The notes under the pieces: model-generated | What the model saw: the letters and a program-made list of their open reading frames with translations, nothing else | The model's database searches: none | What the model was told of the DNA's origin: nothing | Position numbers and translations under genes: made by a program | Shown here: positions 40,067 to 48,990 of the stretch, piece after piece | How the letters are laid out: each line of letters starts with the position of its first letter | How positions within the stretch are numbered: position 1 is the stretch's first letter | Assembly: GCF_002161175.1 (NCBI RefSeq) | Contig: NZ_NFMA01000023.1 | Location: 1 to 55,318, forward strand | DNA: 55,318 nucleotides | Reading direction: 5' to 3' | Origin: Flavonifractor sp. An100 | GTDB taxonomy: Bacteria > Bacillota > Clostridia > Oscillospirales > Oscillospiraceae

Positions 40067-40930
40067 ATGGCTACCACCTACAACAATTTATACCTGGATA
40101 CCCGCGCCCGTCTGCGTAAGGCGGGGGTAGAGGAGGCACAGCTGGAAGCCCGGGAGCTGGTATGCTACGCGGCGGATAAGAGCCGGGAGCAGCTGTACCG
40201 GGATATGTCTCTGTATGTCTCCGCTGAACTGGAAAAGCGGGTGGATGAGCTGGTCCAACGCCGCTTGGCAGGGGAACCGGTGGCCTACATCATTGGCGAG
40301 TGGGAATTTTACGGCCTGCCTCTGGACATTTCCCGGGATGTGCTCATCCCACGGACGGATACCGAACTGCTGGCGGAGCGGGGCATTGCCCGGACCCGGG
40401 AAGCCGGAGAGGGGGCCCGGGTGTTGGACCTGTGTGCCGGCAGCGGCTGCGTGGGACTTGCCATTGCCGCCAACGTGCCCACTTGCCGAGTGGTGTTGGG
40501 TGAGCTGTGTGAAGGGGCATTACGTACCTGCAAACAGAATGTACGGCGTAACGGGCTCAATGCTCGGGTGACCTGCCTGTCGGTGGACGCTCTGGAGGCC
40601 CCCAGCTCTACCCTGTGGGACTTTGATGTAATTGTCTGTAATCCACCCTACATTCCTACCGGGGATATTCCCCACCTGGACGGCTCGGTTAAGGACTATG
40701 AGCCCCACGTGGCGCTGGACGGAGGAGAGGATGGACTGGATTTTTACCGGGCCATTGCCTCCAAATGGAAATCTGCCCTTCGCCTGGGAGGTGTCCTCTT
40801 GTTTGAGGTGGGAATGGGACAGGCCCCTGACGTGGAGGAGATTTTAGCTCGAAACGGCTACGACAATATCCAGACCGCCCAGGATACCCAAGGGATCTGG
40901 CGGGTGGTGGAAGGGGCTGCCAACAATTAA
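40067..40930 (+). CDS. prmC: Peptide chain release factor N5-glutamine methyltransferase
   Basis: ATG 40067 follows GGAAGGTGAAGCG. The 287-residue protein has an N-terminal helical substrate domain and a Rossmann SAM-binding domain with VLDLCAGSGCVGLAIA and the catalytic NPPY (VIVCNPPYIPTGDI). It methylates the GGQ glutamine of release factors. Its neighbours DUF1385 and recA agree with Clostridia gene order. Confidence 0.92.
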   Translation: MATTYNNLYLDTRARLRKAGVEEAQLEARELVCYAADKSREQLYRDMSLYVSAELEKRVDELVQRRLAGEPVAYIIGEWEFYGLPLDISRDVLIPRTDTELLAERGIARTREAGEGARVLDLCAGSGCVGLAIAANVPTCRVVLGELCEGALRTCKQNVRRNGLNARVTCLSVDALEAPSSTLWDFDVIVCNPPYIPTGDIPHLDGSVKDYEPHVALDGGEDGLDFYRAIASKWKSALRLGGVLLFEVGMGQAPDVEEILARNGYDNIQTAQDTQGIWRVVEGAANN

Positions 40931-41016
40931 AAGTCCGGTTTATTGGACTGTATTTTTGATAACCTATCGGGGATAGGGAGAGCCGGAGCTTGCCGGCCGG
41001 AAAGGATGAAGTGCAG

Positions 41017-42129
41017 ATGGCAACAAAGAAAACCACCGTGGAGGCGGCTGCCCCCGCGTCAGATAAGAAAAAAGCGCTGGAAACCTGTATGGCGCAAATT
41101 GAGCGGGCCTATGGAAAGGGCTCTATCATGCGCCTGGGGGAGAATACGGGGATTGTAGTGGAATCCATCCCCACAGGCTCCCTATCCCTGGACATTGCTT
41201 TGGGAATTGGGGGCGTGCCCAAGGGGCGTATTGTTGAGATCTATGGTCCGGAATCCTCCGGTAAGACGACTTTGGCGCTGCACATCGTAGCCGAGGCCCA
41301 AAAGCGTGGCGGCGAGGTTGCCTTTATCGACGCCGAGCACGCTCTGGACCCAAGCTATGCCCGTGCTCTGGGGGTAGATATCGATTCCATGCTCATTTCC
41401 CAGCCGGATACCGGCGAGCAGGGGCTGGAGATCTGTGAGGCTCTGGTCCGCTCCGGCGCCATCGACGTGGTGGTGGTGGACTCTGTGGCCGCGCTTACGC
41501 CCCGGGCGGAAATTGAAGGTGACATGGGAGACAGCCATGTGGGCCTTTTGGCCCGCCTGATGAGCCAGGCTTTGCGGAAGCTGGCTGGCTCCATCGCCAA
41601 AACCAATTGTATCGTTATATTTATCAATCAGCTGCGGGAAAAGGTGGGAGTCATGTATGGCAATCCCGAGGTGACCACCGGCGGCCGCGCGTTGAAGTTC
41701 TATGCCTCTGTGCGGATTGATGTCCGGCGGATCGAGGCCATCAAGGTCGGGGGAGAGGTTGTAGGAAATCGTACCCGGGCCAAGATTGTCAAGAATAAGG
41801 TCGCGCCCCCCTTCCGGGAGGCGGAGTTTGAAATCCTCTATGGGGAGGGTATCTCCAAGTGGGGCGAGCTGGTAGATCTGGCAGTGAAGCTGGATATCAT
41901 CCAGAAGTCGGGATCCTGGTTTGCCATGGGAGATCTGCGCATCGGTCAGGGCCGGGATGCCGCCCGTCAGTATTTGAAGGAGAATCCGGAGGTGGCCGAG
42001 GAAGTGGAGGCCCAGGTGCGGGCCAACGCTTATAAGCTGATGAGCAAGCAGTCTCAGGTGGCAGCCAAGGCGGCTGGCCGTGCAGTGGATGTCTCCGCCG
42101 ATGATTTTGAGGACGGCGGCGAGGAGTAA
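41017..42129 (+). CDS. recA: Recombinase RecA
   Basis: The ATG at 41017 follows AAAGGATGAAGTGC; an earlier in-frame TTG is less likely. Walker A GPESSGKT (residues 77-84), the L1/L2-type segments and [20 protein letters not shown] are standard. The 370-residue length exceeds minimal RecA by a Lys-rich N-terminal lead and an acidic C-terminus. It forms filaments for strand exchange and activates LexA. I saw no Gram-positive LexA box upstream, so transcription may come from the prmC side. recX follows within 3 bp. Confidence 0.97.
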   Translation: MATKKTTVEAAAPASDKKKALETCMAQIERAYGKGSIMRLGENTGIVVESIPTGSLSLDIALGIGGVPKGRIVEIYGPESSGKTTLALHIVAEAQKRGGEVAFIDAEHALDPSYARALGVDIDSMLISQPDTGEQGLEICEALVRSGAIDVVVVDSVAALTPRAEIEGDMGDSHVGLLARLMSQALRKLAGSIAKTNCIVIFINQLREKVGVMYGNPEVTTGGRALKFYASVRIDVRRIEAIKVGGEVVGNRTRAKIVKNKVAPPFREAEFEILYGEGISKWGELVDLAVKLDIIQKSGSWFAMGDLRIGQGRDAARQYLKENPEVAEEVEAQVRANAYKLMSKQSQVAAKAAGRAVDVSADDFEDGGEE

Positions 42130-42132
42130 CCG

Positions 42133-42756
42133 ATGGTCATCCAGGAGCTGAAGCGTTCTCTCCGAGTGGAGGGGCGCTGGTTGGCGGCATTGGAGGACGG
42201 CAGCATCCTGCGGCTGAGCGAAAATGAGGTGGCGGATTTCGCCCTCTACCCTGGCCGGGAGCTGACCGAGGAGGAGGGCGAAGCCCTCATGGCCGCCATT
42301 GCGCGCAGCACTCTGCGGGAGAAGGCTTTGAATCTACTGGCGCGAAAACCACAATCCAGACGGGAACTGGAGCGAAAGCTGGCGGAGTGGGGGAGCGAGC
42401 CCCAGGAGGCCGAGGCCATCTGTGACCGGCTGGAGGAGCTGGGATACCTCAATGACGCGGCCTACGCTGCGCAGGTGGTGGAGCACTACTCGGCCAAAGG
42501 CTTCGGGGAAAGAAAACTCCGGGATGAATTGTATCGCCGAGGAGTGCCCCGGGATTTGTGGGAAGAAGCCCTGGAGCAGGTTGGGGATTCCAGCCAGGCG
42601 ATCGACGACTTTGTACGCCGGAAGCTGCGGGGGGAACGGCCGGACCGGGCCGCTTTAAAGCGGGTGTCCGACGCCCTGGCCAGGCGGGGTTATTCCTGGG
42701 GAGAGATTTCCCAGGCCCTGAGCCGCTATGAGGTAGACCTGGAAGAGGAAGCATAG
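42133..42756 (+). CDS. recX: Recombination regulator RecX
   Basis: The 207-residue protein has the RecX three-helix repeat pattern (ALNLLARKPQSRRELERKLA, AEAICDRLEELGYLNDAAYA, YSAKGFGERKLRDELYRRGV). RecX binds inside the RecA filament and limits its growth. It is co-transcribed and translationally close to recA (3-bp gap), the classical arrangement. Confidence 0.92.
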   Translation: MVIQELKRSLRVEGRWLAALEDGSILRLSENEVADFALYPGRELTEEEGEALMAAIARSTLREKALNLLARKPQSRRELERKLAEWGSEPQEAEAICDRLEELGYLNDAAYAAQVVEHYSAKGFGERKLRDELYRRGVPRDLWEEALEQVGDSSQAIDDFVRRKLRGERPDRAALKRVSDALARRGYSWGEISQALSRYEVDLEEEA

Positions 42757-42784
42757 CTTTCTAGACAATTATGGAACAAGCGGA

Positions 42785-44128
42785 ATGGGAGCGATGGAAC
42801 GGATGCCATATAAAATAGCTTTTGTCTCCTTAGGCTGTGCCAAGAATCTGGTGAATACGGAGCAGATGATGGCGTTGTGTCGGAAGGCAGGACATACGGT
42901 TACCGGCGAACCTGAGGGAGCCGATGTGGCGGTGCTAAACACCTGCGGATTTATTGAATCGGCCAAAAGCGAGGCCATTGACAATATTCTTCAGTTGGCC
43001 CAGCTCAAGGAGAGTGGAAAACTGAAAAAGTTGCTGGTGACCGGCTGTCTCACCCAGCGCTATCCGGAGGATATCCGGACAGAGTTGCCGGAGGTAGACG
43101 GTATGTTGGGGACCGGAAGCTATACCGATGTGGTCCAGGCGGTGGAGGAGCTGATGGCGGGGGAGCGACCTGCCCATTTTGGGAACATTCACCGCACCTA
43201 TGAGGATGGAGAGCGCATGGTGACTACGCCCTCCTATACTGCCTATCTGAAAATTGCTGAGGGCTGTAGCAATGGCTGTGCCTTCTGTATCATCCCCAAG
43301 CTGAGAGGCCGTTACCGCAGCCGTTCCACGGAGGCGGTGCTGGCGGAAGCCAAACAGCTGGCTGACTCCGGAGTGAAGGAACTGATCGTGATTGCCCAGG
43401 ATATCACCCGGTATGGGATGGATTTGGGGGATGGAACCACGCTGGCCAAGCTGCTGAAAGAACTGTGTAAGCTGGACTTTCATTGGATTCGCCTGCACTA
43501 CCTGTATCCGGAGGTCATTACCCCGGAGTTGGTGGAAACCATCGCGTCCCAGAAAAAGATTCTCCACTACTTGGATATCCCCATTCAGCACTGCAACGAT
43601 GGGATTTTAAAGGCCATGCGCCGCCGCAATACCAAGGTGGAGCTACAGGAGCTGTTTGCCCGTCTGCGTCAGGCCATGCCGGATGTGGTGCTGCGCACCT
43701 CCCTCATTTGTGGCCTGCCCGGAGAGGGAGAGGCGGAGTTTGAGGAGCTGTGTGAATTTTTGCGGGAACAGAAACTACAGCGGGCAGGCGTGTTCCAATT
43801 TTCCCCGGAGGAGGGCACTTTGGCGGCCGATATGGAGGACCAGGTGGATCCAGAGGTAGCGGCCCGCCGGGTGGAACTGGTGGTAGACCTGCAATCCCGG
43901 ATCATGGATGCCTATAATGAAGAACGTCTGGGCAGTGTGATGGAGGTGCTGTGCGAGGGCTTTGACAGCCAGGCTGGCTGTTATGTGGGCCGCACCTATG
44001 CTGATTCCGTGGATATTGACGGCCATGTGTACTTTACCGCGGCTGGGCTGGTGCCGGCCGGCAGTTTTGTGCCCGTGCGCATCACCGGAGTTTCCGACGG
44101 AGATTTGACGGGAGAAATCGAAGAGTGA
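42785..44128 (+). CDS. rimO: Ribosomal protein S12 methylthiotransferase
   Basis: The protein has the MTTase N-terminal domain (IAFVSLGCAKNLVNTEQMM with Cys ligands), the radical-SAM CxxxCxxC (AEGCSNGCAFCIIPKLRGR) and a C-terminal TRAM domain. The GCxKNxVN start and YLDIPIQHCND place it in RimO rather than MiaB. It methylthiolates Asp of ribosomal protein S12. The exact start is uncertain: several ATGs lie within 21 bases and none has a strong ribosome binding site. Confidence 0.92.
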   Translation: MGAMERMPYKIAFVSLGCAKNLVNTEQMMALCRKAGHTVTGEPEGADVAVLNTCGFIESAKSEAIDNILQLAQLKESGKLKKLLVTGCLTQRYPEDIRTELPEVDGMLGTGSYTDVVQAVEELMAGERPAHFGNIHRTYEDGERMVTTPSYTAYLKIAEGCSNGCAFCIIPKLRGRYRSRSTEAVLAEAKQLADSGVKELIVIAQDITRYGMDLGDGTTLAKLLKELCKLDFHWIRLHYLYPEVITPELVETIASQKKILHYLDIPIQHCNDGILKAMRRRNTKVELQELFARLRQAMPDVVLRTSLICGLPGEGEAEFEELCEFLREQKLQRAGVFQFSPEEGTLAADMEDQVDPEVAARRVELVVDLQSRIMDAYNEERLGSVMEVLCEGFDSQAGCYVGRTYADSVDIDGHVYFTAAGLVPAGSFVPVRITGVSDGDLTGEIEE

Positions 44129-44191
44129 GCGGAGAAAAATTCCGCAAGCCCAGGGAAAATTCCACCCCTGTCCTGATTTGCGGGGAAGCGC

Positions 44192-44220
44192 TTGTTTCCC
44201 TTCGGGAAGTGTGGTAGACT
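44192..44220 (+). promoter_or_regulatory. Promoter of pgsA
   Basis: TTGTTT (44192-44197), a 17-base spacer and TAGACT (44215-44220). pgsA starts about 105 bases further on. Confidence 0.55.
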
Positions 44221-44325
44221 ATCGGCATATCAAAGCTCATTCCGTCTGCCTCAAACGGGGCGGGAATGACAAAGTTGCAACTGTCATGCAGTTTAGTTGG
44301 GGAATATGAAGGAGAACATAAAACA

Positions 44326-44853
44326 ATGAATACAGCCAATAAGCTGACGATGCTCCGGGTATTGATGATTCCGGCCTTTCTTCTGGTGTTGTATCTGGGG
44401 CAGGCGCCCTGGTCGAATTATGTGGCGCTGGCCATTTTTGTGGTAGCCAGCCTCACTGATACGCTGGATGGCTATATCGCCCGACACTACAACCAAACCA
44501 CTGATTTCGGCAAGTTTATGGACCCCCTGGCAGATAAATGTCTGGTGACAGCTGCCATGCTTTGGTTTGTGGAGATTGGGCAAATGCCCGGCTGGGCCCT
44601 GCTGGTGGTCATTATTCGAGAGTTCGGAGTGTCCGGACTGCGTATGGTGGCCGCTGACAAGGGGCGGGTCATTGCCGCTGGCTGGTCTGGAAAGGTGAAG
44701 ACTGCCTCTACCATGGTGTGTATTGTGCTGATGCTGCTGCCCATTGCACCGTGGATCAACGGGATTTGTGTGGCGGTAATCGTGCTGACCACCATTTATT
44801 CCGGGGTGGAATATTTTATGAAAAATTTGGATATGTTGTCCCAGGCCAAGTAA
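44326..44853 (+). CDS. pgsA: CDP-diacylglycerol-glycerol-3-phosphate 3-phosphatidyltransferase
   Basis: ATG 44326 follows AAGGAGAACATAAAACA. The 175-residue membrane protein contains the CDP-alcohol phosphotransferase motif D-G-x2-A-R-x8-G-x3-D-x3-D (TLDGYIARHYNQTTDFGKFM). It makes phosphatidylglycerophosphate for phosphatidylglycerol synthesis. Four or more membrane segments are present. The usual Clostridia neighbour rimO lies upstream. Confidence 0.92.
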   Translation: MNTANKLTMLRVLMIPAFLLVLYLGQAPWSNYVALAIFVVASLTDTLDGYIARHYNQTTDFGKFMDPLADKCLVTAAMLWFVEIGQMPGWALLVVIIREFGVSGLRMVAADKGRVIAAGWSGKVKTASTMVCIVLMLLPIAPWINGICVAVIVLTTIYSGVEYFMKNLDMLSQAK

Positions 44854-44921
44854 GCACAGAAAGGCTATCGGAATAGAAGCGGACTCATTTGCGCCGGCGC
44901 TGAGAGCGCGTGGAGGGAATT

Positions 44922-45800
44922 ATGAAGACCAAATCTTTGCAGCCCAAGTGGCGGGAGACGGCCTTCCGCCTGTTAGCGATGATCGTGGCGTCCCTGGCGT
45001 TTGCCGCCAACTATAAGAGTTTTATCCAGACCGGAGACCTGTTTCCGGGGGGATTTAACGGGGTTACCCGTCTGGTTCAGCGTTGTGCGCTGGAATACTG
45101 GGGAATCGTAATTCCTTTCTCCCCGGTAAATCTGGTCTTGAACGCTATTCCGGCTGTAATCAGCTTTAAATTTGTAGGAAAGCACTTCACCTTTTACTCC
45201 TGCGTGGTGATTGTACTGACCAGTTTCTTTACCGATATGATTCCCTCCATGCCCATTACAGAGGATGTACTATTGATCTGTGTATTCGGTGGTCTGATTA
45301 ATGGATTAGGCTCTGCTTTGTGTCTGTATGCAGGGGTCTGCGGTGGAGGAACAGATTTTATAGCCATCGCCTTGTCTGAACGGAAGAATATGGATGCATG
45401 GAACTACATTCTATGCTGCAATGCCGTGTTGCTGGTGGTAGCCGGTCTGCTATTTGGCTGGGATAAGGCCCTGTACTCCATTATCTTCCAATTTACAGTT
45501 ACCCAGGTGGTTCGGACCTTGGACCCGGAGGGGCGGCGGGCTACCTTATTTATTGTTACCGGACGAGAGACAGCTGGGGGAGTATGTGCCCAAATTCAGG
45601 ATACCAATCACTCTGCTACTTTGGTGGAGGGCGTGGGGCTTTATAACGGAACTTCCTGCGTGCTAATCTATACGGTAGTATCCGGCAGCCAAGTGCGCAG
45701 GCTGGTGCGTCGGGTGCGGCAGGCCGATCCAAATGCGTTTGTGAATGTGATGCGGACAGAGAAGCTGTCCGGGCGTTTTTACCGCAGTCCAAGAAAGTGA
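44922..45800 (+). CDS. YitT family membrane protein
   Basis: ATG 44922 follows GGAGGGAATT. Five to six membrane segments in residues 15-190 (PGGFNGVTRLVQRC, GGLINGLGSALCLYAGVCGG) precede a soluble DUF2179 domain at the C-terminus (ATLFIVTGRETAGGVCAQIQ, RLVRRVRQADPNAFVNVM). This two-part layout defines the YitT/YqfU family. It may be a transporter of a small ligand sensed by the C-terminal domain; the substrate is unknown. Confidence 0.85.
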   Translation: MKTKSLQPKWRETAFRLLAMIVASLAFAANYKSFIQTGDLFPGGFNGVTRLVQRCALEYWGIVIPFSPVNLVLNAIPAVISFKFVGKHFTFYSCVVIVLTSFFTDMIPSMPITEDVLLICVFGGLINGLGSALCLYAGVCGGGTDFIAIALSERKNMDAWNYILCCNAVLLVVAGLLFGWDKALYSIIFQFTVTQVVRTLDPEGRRATLFIVTGRETAGGVCAQIQDTNHSATLVEGVGLYNGTSCVLIYTVVSGSQVRRLVRRVRQADPNAFVNVMRTEKLSGRFYRSPRK

Positions 45801-45803
45801 AGA

Positions 45804-45850
45804 AACGGAGGACAGCCGGCGTGTTAGCTGGCTGTCCTCCGTTACATTTT
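45804..45850 (+). terminator. Terminator after the YitT gene
   Basis: A 14-bp perfect stem AACGGAGGACAGCC/GGCTGTCCTCCGTT with a 12-nt loop, followed by ACATTTT. Confidence 0.75.
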
Positions 45851-45959
45851 GACAAAAATGACAAAATAGAGGAGGGAAAAGACGGTTTGCAGATGTTGAC
45901 CCAAAATGGGGACAAAAAACGGAAAGAAAAGGAAAAAACAGATGGAATGTACGCGTTTG

Positions 45960-46805
45960 TTATGTACGGGTCCCGTTTCCCTGGAGCAAAATCTGATCAC
46001 TTGATTGGTACTCCTTGGCGTAGCGGCCGGGAGTCAGGCCGGTCAGATGTCCAAAGGTGCGGATGAAGTGAGAGTTGTCCGAAAATCCCGAACGCTCTCC
46101 GGCCTGCTGTACGCTGACACCCTCCTGCAGGAGCTGTCGAGCCCGGAGAACCCGGCTATAAATAATGTATTCCATCACGGAAAAACCGGTTGCAGCCTTG
46201 AACACACGGCATAAATAGTGCTTGCTGATGTAGAACTGGTTGGCAATTTGATCCAAGGTGAGAGGCTCGGCCAGGTTGTCCCGGATATAGTCCAGAATGG
46301 GGGCGACCCGCAGGAAATCCTTATTGCGGATGGACTCGCCGGCAGTGGCTGCGTTCAGGGTGGGAGCGACCCGGATCAGCAGGTTTAGAAGAGCTACAGT
46401 CTGGCGAATATCGCTGCCGAAGGAACCGTCATTTTTATTGCGCTCCAAGGCCTGGAAGAGTTCAATGATCTCTGTCATTTCCTCGCCGTTGAGGGTGGCG
46501 CGACGGAAGGAGTCCTGAGCCAGCTGGGTGAAATCGGTCTGAGGTGTGGATAGCTCCACCAGGGCCTTGCGGCTGATGTGCAGGACATAACGGGCGTGGA
46601 AGCCGGTTGCCATTGTGCGGTGGAGGGTATTCTCTCCAATGAGGTACAGAGTACCCCGGCGCAGAGGGTAGACCTGATCGTTCACAAAGATGTTTCCGGG
46701 CGTGGTGAGAGGAAGAAGCAGCTCAAAGTGGTCGTGGAAATGAAGACGGCTCATATTCCAGGTTTCGTTGTGATTGAGCTGAAGATGAAATTCTACATTA
46801 TTCAT
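45960..46805 (-). CDS. AraC-family transcriptional regulator with cupin domain
   Basis: The N-terminal 100 residues form a cupin-like sensing domain (RLHFHDHFELLLPL, GTLYLIGENTLHR). The C-terminal 100 residues hold two HTH units (TLDQIANQFYISKHYLCRVF and SVQQAGERSGFSDNSHFIRT). At 281 residues it is full length. It is transcribed away from gctA across a gap of about 210 bp containing both promoters, so it is the best candidate regulator of the glutamate-fermentation operon. The inducer is unknown. Confidence 0.85.
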   Translation of the reverse strand: MNNVEFHLQLNHNETWNMSRLHFHDHFELLLPLTTPGNIFVNDQVYPLRRGTLYLIGENTLHRTMATGFHARYVLHISRKALVELSTPQTDFTQLAQDSFRRATLNGEEMTEIIELFQALERNKNDGSFGSDIRQTVALLNLLIRVAPTLNAATAGESIRNKDFLRVAPILDYIRDNLAEPLTLDQIANQFYISKHYLCRVFKAATGFSVMEYIIYSRVLRARQLLQEGVSVQQAGERSGFSDNSHFIRTFGHLTGLTPGRYAKEYQSSDQILLQGNGTRT

Positions 46806-46859
46806 GGCGAACCTCCGTGGACTGTTGCAAAAAAGGGAGATAAAGAGTTGCGTGAGGCC

Positions 46860-46888
46860 ATTATAGCATGGGAGGAGAAGATATGCAA
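46860..46888 (-). promoter_or_regulatory. Promoter of the AraC regulator gene
   Basis: Minus-strand TATAAT (46865-46860) with TTGCAT (46888-46883) 17 bases upstream. Confidence 0.6.
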
Positions 46889-46908
46889 ACTTTTTGCTAA
46901 ATTACAAA

Positions 46909-46937
46909 TAGACCTTTTGTGAAAGTTGTGATAAGAT
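46909..46937 (+). promoter_or_regulatory. Putative promoter of the gctA operon
   Basis: TAGACC (46909-46914), a 17-base spacer and TAAGAT (46932-46937). Both boxes are weak, in line with need for an activator; it lies next to the divergent AraC promoter. Confidence 0.45.
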
Positions 46938-47014
46938 AGTACACGAAAAAGAGCGTAAACCCGTACCTTGAAAACCAGAGAGAAACAAAAAACTTTTGCA
47001 ATGGGGGTTTTACC

Positions 47015-48112
47015 ATGAACAAAGTGTATTCCTTGCATGACGCGGTCGCCAAGTACGTGGAAAGCGGAGATTGTATCTGCTTCGGCGGCTTTACGACCAA
47101 CCGGAAGCCCTACGCCGTGGTGGGGGAGATCCTGCGCCAGGGCCAGACTGATTTTACCGTCTGGGCCGGACCTGCCGGCGGCGACTGGGACATGATGATT
47201 GGTGAGGGCCGCGTCAAAGCCTACATCAACTGCTACACCGCAAACTCCGGCTACACCAACGTTTCCCGTCGTTTCCGTGCTGCCATCGAGAAGGGCCATC
47301 TGACCTATGAGGACTACTCTCAGGACGTGCTGATGCTCCAGCTCCATGCTGCTTCTCTGGGCCTGCCCTTCCTGCCTGTGCGCCTGATGCAGGGCTCCGG
47401 CCTGATGAAGTATTGGGGCATCAGTGAGGAGCAGCGCAAGGCGCTGGAGAAGGTGGACGATCTGAAGTGTGTGGAGATCGAGAATCCCTTCCAGCCCGGT
47501 GAGAAGGTCGTGGCTGTCCCCGTGCCCAAGCTGGACACTGCTGTGATCCACGTGCAGAAGGCCTCTCCCGATGGCACCTGTATCATCGAGGGCGACGAGT
47601 TCCATGATGTTGACATCGCCGTGGCTGCCCGTAAGGTGATCGTGACCTGCGAGGAGCTGGTCAGCGATGAGTACATCCGCCGGGATCCCACTCTGACCCG
47701 CATCTTCGGTGAGTGCGTCAGCGCGGTGGTCCACGCTCCCTACGGCGCCTGGCCCTCCCAGTGCTACAACTACTACGACAATGACTCCCACGCCCTGAAG
47801 GAGTACGATAAGGCCTCCAAGTATCAGGATGCTGAGGACGCCAAGGCCCAGCTGGCCAAGGCTGCTGAGAAGGCTGCCAAGGCTGCCGCCGCTAAGCCTG
47901 AGGACGAGAAGCTGGCGGATGCCGCCGCCAAGGCCAAGAAGGCTGCTGATGACGCCGCCTCCGGTGCCGCCATTCCCGAGACCTTCAAGGACTATGTGGA
48001 AAAGTGGGTTTACAGCGTGAAGGACAACGATGAGCTGCTGGACAAGATCGGCGGTTCCCGTCTGCTGCGGCTGAAGAATGAGCCCCATCTGGGTTATTCC
48101 ACCAGACACTGA
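47015..48112 (+). CDS. gctA: Glutaconate CoA-transferase subunit A, with Ala/Lys-rich insertion
   Basis: The sequence follows the GctA fold (DAVAKYVESGDCICFGGFTT, WAGPAGGDWDMMIGEG, NCYTANSGYTNVSRRFRAAI). GctAB moves CoA from acetyl-CoA to (R)-2-hydroxyglutarate or glutaconate. The 365-residue length exceeds the roughly 320 of Acidaminococcus fermentans because residues about 272-319 are an Ala/Lys/Glu-rich helix (AKAAEKAAKAAAAKPEDEKL) just before the conserved C-terminal FKDYVEKWVYSVKD. It starts the glutamate-fermentation operon and lies 21 bp from gctB. Confidence 0.93.
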   Translation: MNKVYSLHDAVAKYVESGDCICFGGFTTNRKPYAVVGEILRQGQTDFTVWAGPAGGDWDMMIGEGRVKAYINCYTANSGYTNVSRRFRAAIEKGHLTYEDYSQDVLMLQLHAASLGLPFLPVRLMQGSGLMKYWGISEEQRKALEKVDDLKCVEIENPFQPGEKVVAVPVPKLDTAVIHVQKASPDGTCIIEGDEFHDVDIAVAARKVIVTCEELVSDEYIRRDPTLTRIFGECVSAVVHAPYGAWPSQCYNYYDNDSHALKEYDKASKYQDAEDAKAQLAKAAEKAAKAAAAKPEDEKLADAAAKAKKAADDAASGAAIPETFKDYVEKWVYSVKDNDELLDKIGGSRLLRLKNEPHLGYSTRH

Positions 48113-48133
48113 TCGCTAGGGAGGTTAATGAAA

Positions 48134-48937
48134 ATGGCTGACTATACAAAGTATACCAAGCAGGAAATGCAGGCTTATGCCATCGCTAAGAACATCAAAG
48201 AGAACCAAATCGTGATCGTGGGTACCGGCCTTCCTCTGATCGGTGCCTCCCTGGCCAAGCGGGCGGTCTGCCCCTCCTGCCACCCCATCGTGGAGAGTGG
48301 CCTGATGGACTGCTCCCCTGTTGAGGTGCCCCGTTCCGTGGGCGACAACCGCTTCATGGCTCACTGTGCCGTGCAGTGGCCCAACATCCGGTTCATCGGC
48401 TTTGAGGCCAACGAGTGGCTGCACAACGAGGACCGTCTGATCGCCTTCATCGGCGGCGCCCAGATCGATCCCTACGGCAATGTCAACTCCACCTGTATCT
48501 ACGGCAAGGGTGACTATGTCAAGCCCCAGACCCGGTTCACCGGTTCCGGCGGCGCCAACGGCATCGCCACCTACTGCAACACCATCATTATGATGCAGCA
48601 CCAGAAGCGCCGCTTCATGGAGAAGATTGACTACATCACCTCCTGCGGCTGGATGGACGGCCCTGGCGGCCGTGAGAAGGTGGGTCTGCCCGGCAACCGC
48701 GGTCCTCAGATGGTGGTTACCGACCTGGGTATTATGAAGTTTGACGACGAGACCAAGCGGATGTACCTGGCTTACTATTATCCGTTCTCCAGCCCCGAGA
48801 TGGTCCGGGAGAACACCGGCTTTGAGGTGGACGTGTCCCGCGCCCAGCTGATGGAGGGTCCCAGCCCTGAGATCATCAAACTCATCCGGGAGGAGATTGA
48901 CCCCGGCCAGGCCTTCATCAAGGTGCCCAAGGAGTAA
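48134..48937 (+). CDS. gctB: Glutaconate CoA-transferase subunit B
   Basis: I use ATG 48134 (GGGAGG nine bases upstream); it puts the catalytic Glu at residue 54 (CHPIVESGLMD), exactly the position in A. fermentans GctB, which forms the glutamyl-CoA thioester. The 267 residues also contain LIAFIGGAQIDPYGNVNST and GSGGANGIATYC. It forms the heterotetramer with GctA. Confidence 0.95.
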   Translation: MADYTKYTKQEMQAYAIAKNIKENQIVIVGTGLPLIGASLAKRAVCPSCHPIVESGLMDCSPVEVPRSVGDNRFMAHCAVQWPNIRFIGFEANEWLHNEDRLIAFIGGAQIDPYGNVNSTCIYGKGDYVKPQTRFTGSGGANGIATYCNTIIMMQHQKRRFMEKIDYITSCGWMDGPGGREKVGLPGNRGPQMVVTDLGIMKFDDETKRMYLAYYYPFSSPEMVRENTGFEVDVSRAQLMEGPSPEIIKLIREEIDPGQAFIKVPKE

Positions 48938-48990
48938 GTAAAATAGACCAACCATCCATACCATATCAGAATAATTAGGAGGAACTGACA

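Noticed and set aside
40930-41017. A LexA box upstream of recA
   Set aside because: No GAAC-N4-GTTC-type site was found in the gap between prmC and recA.
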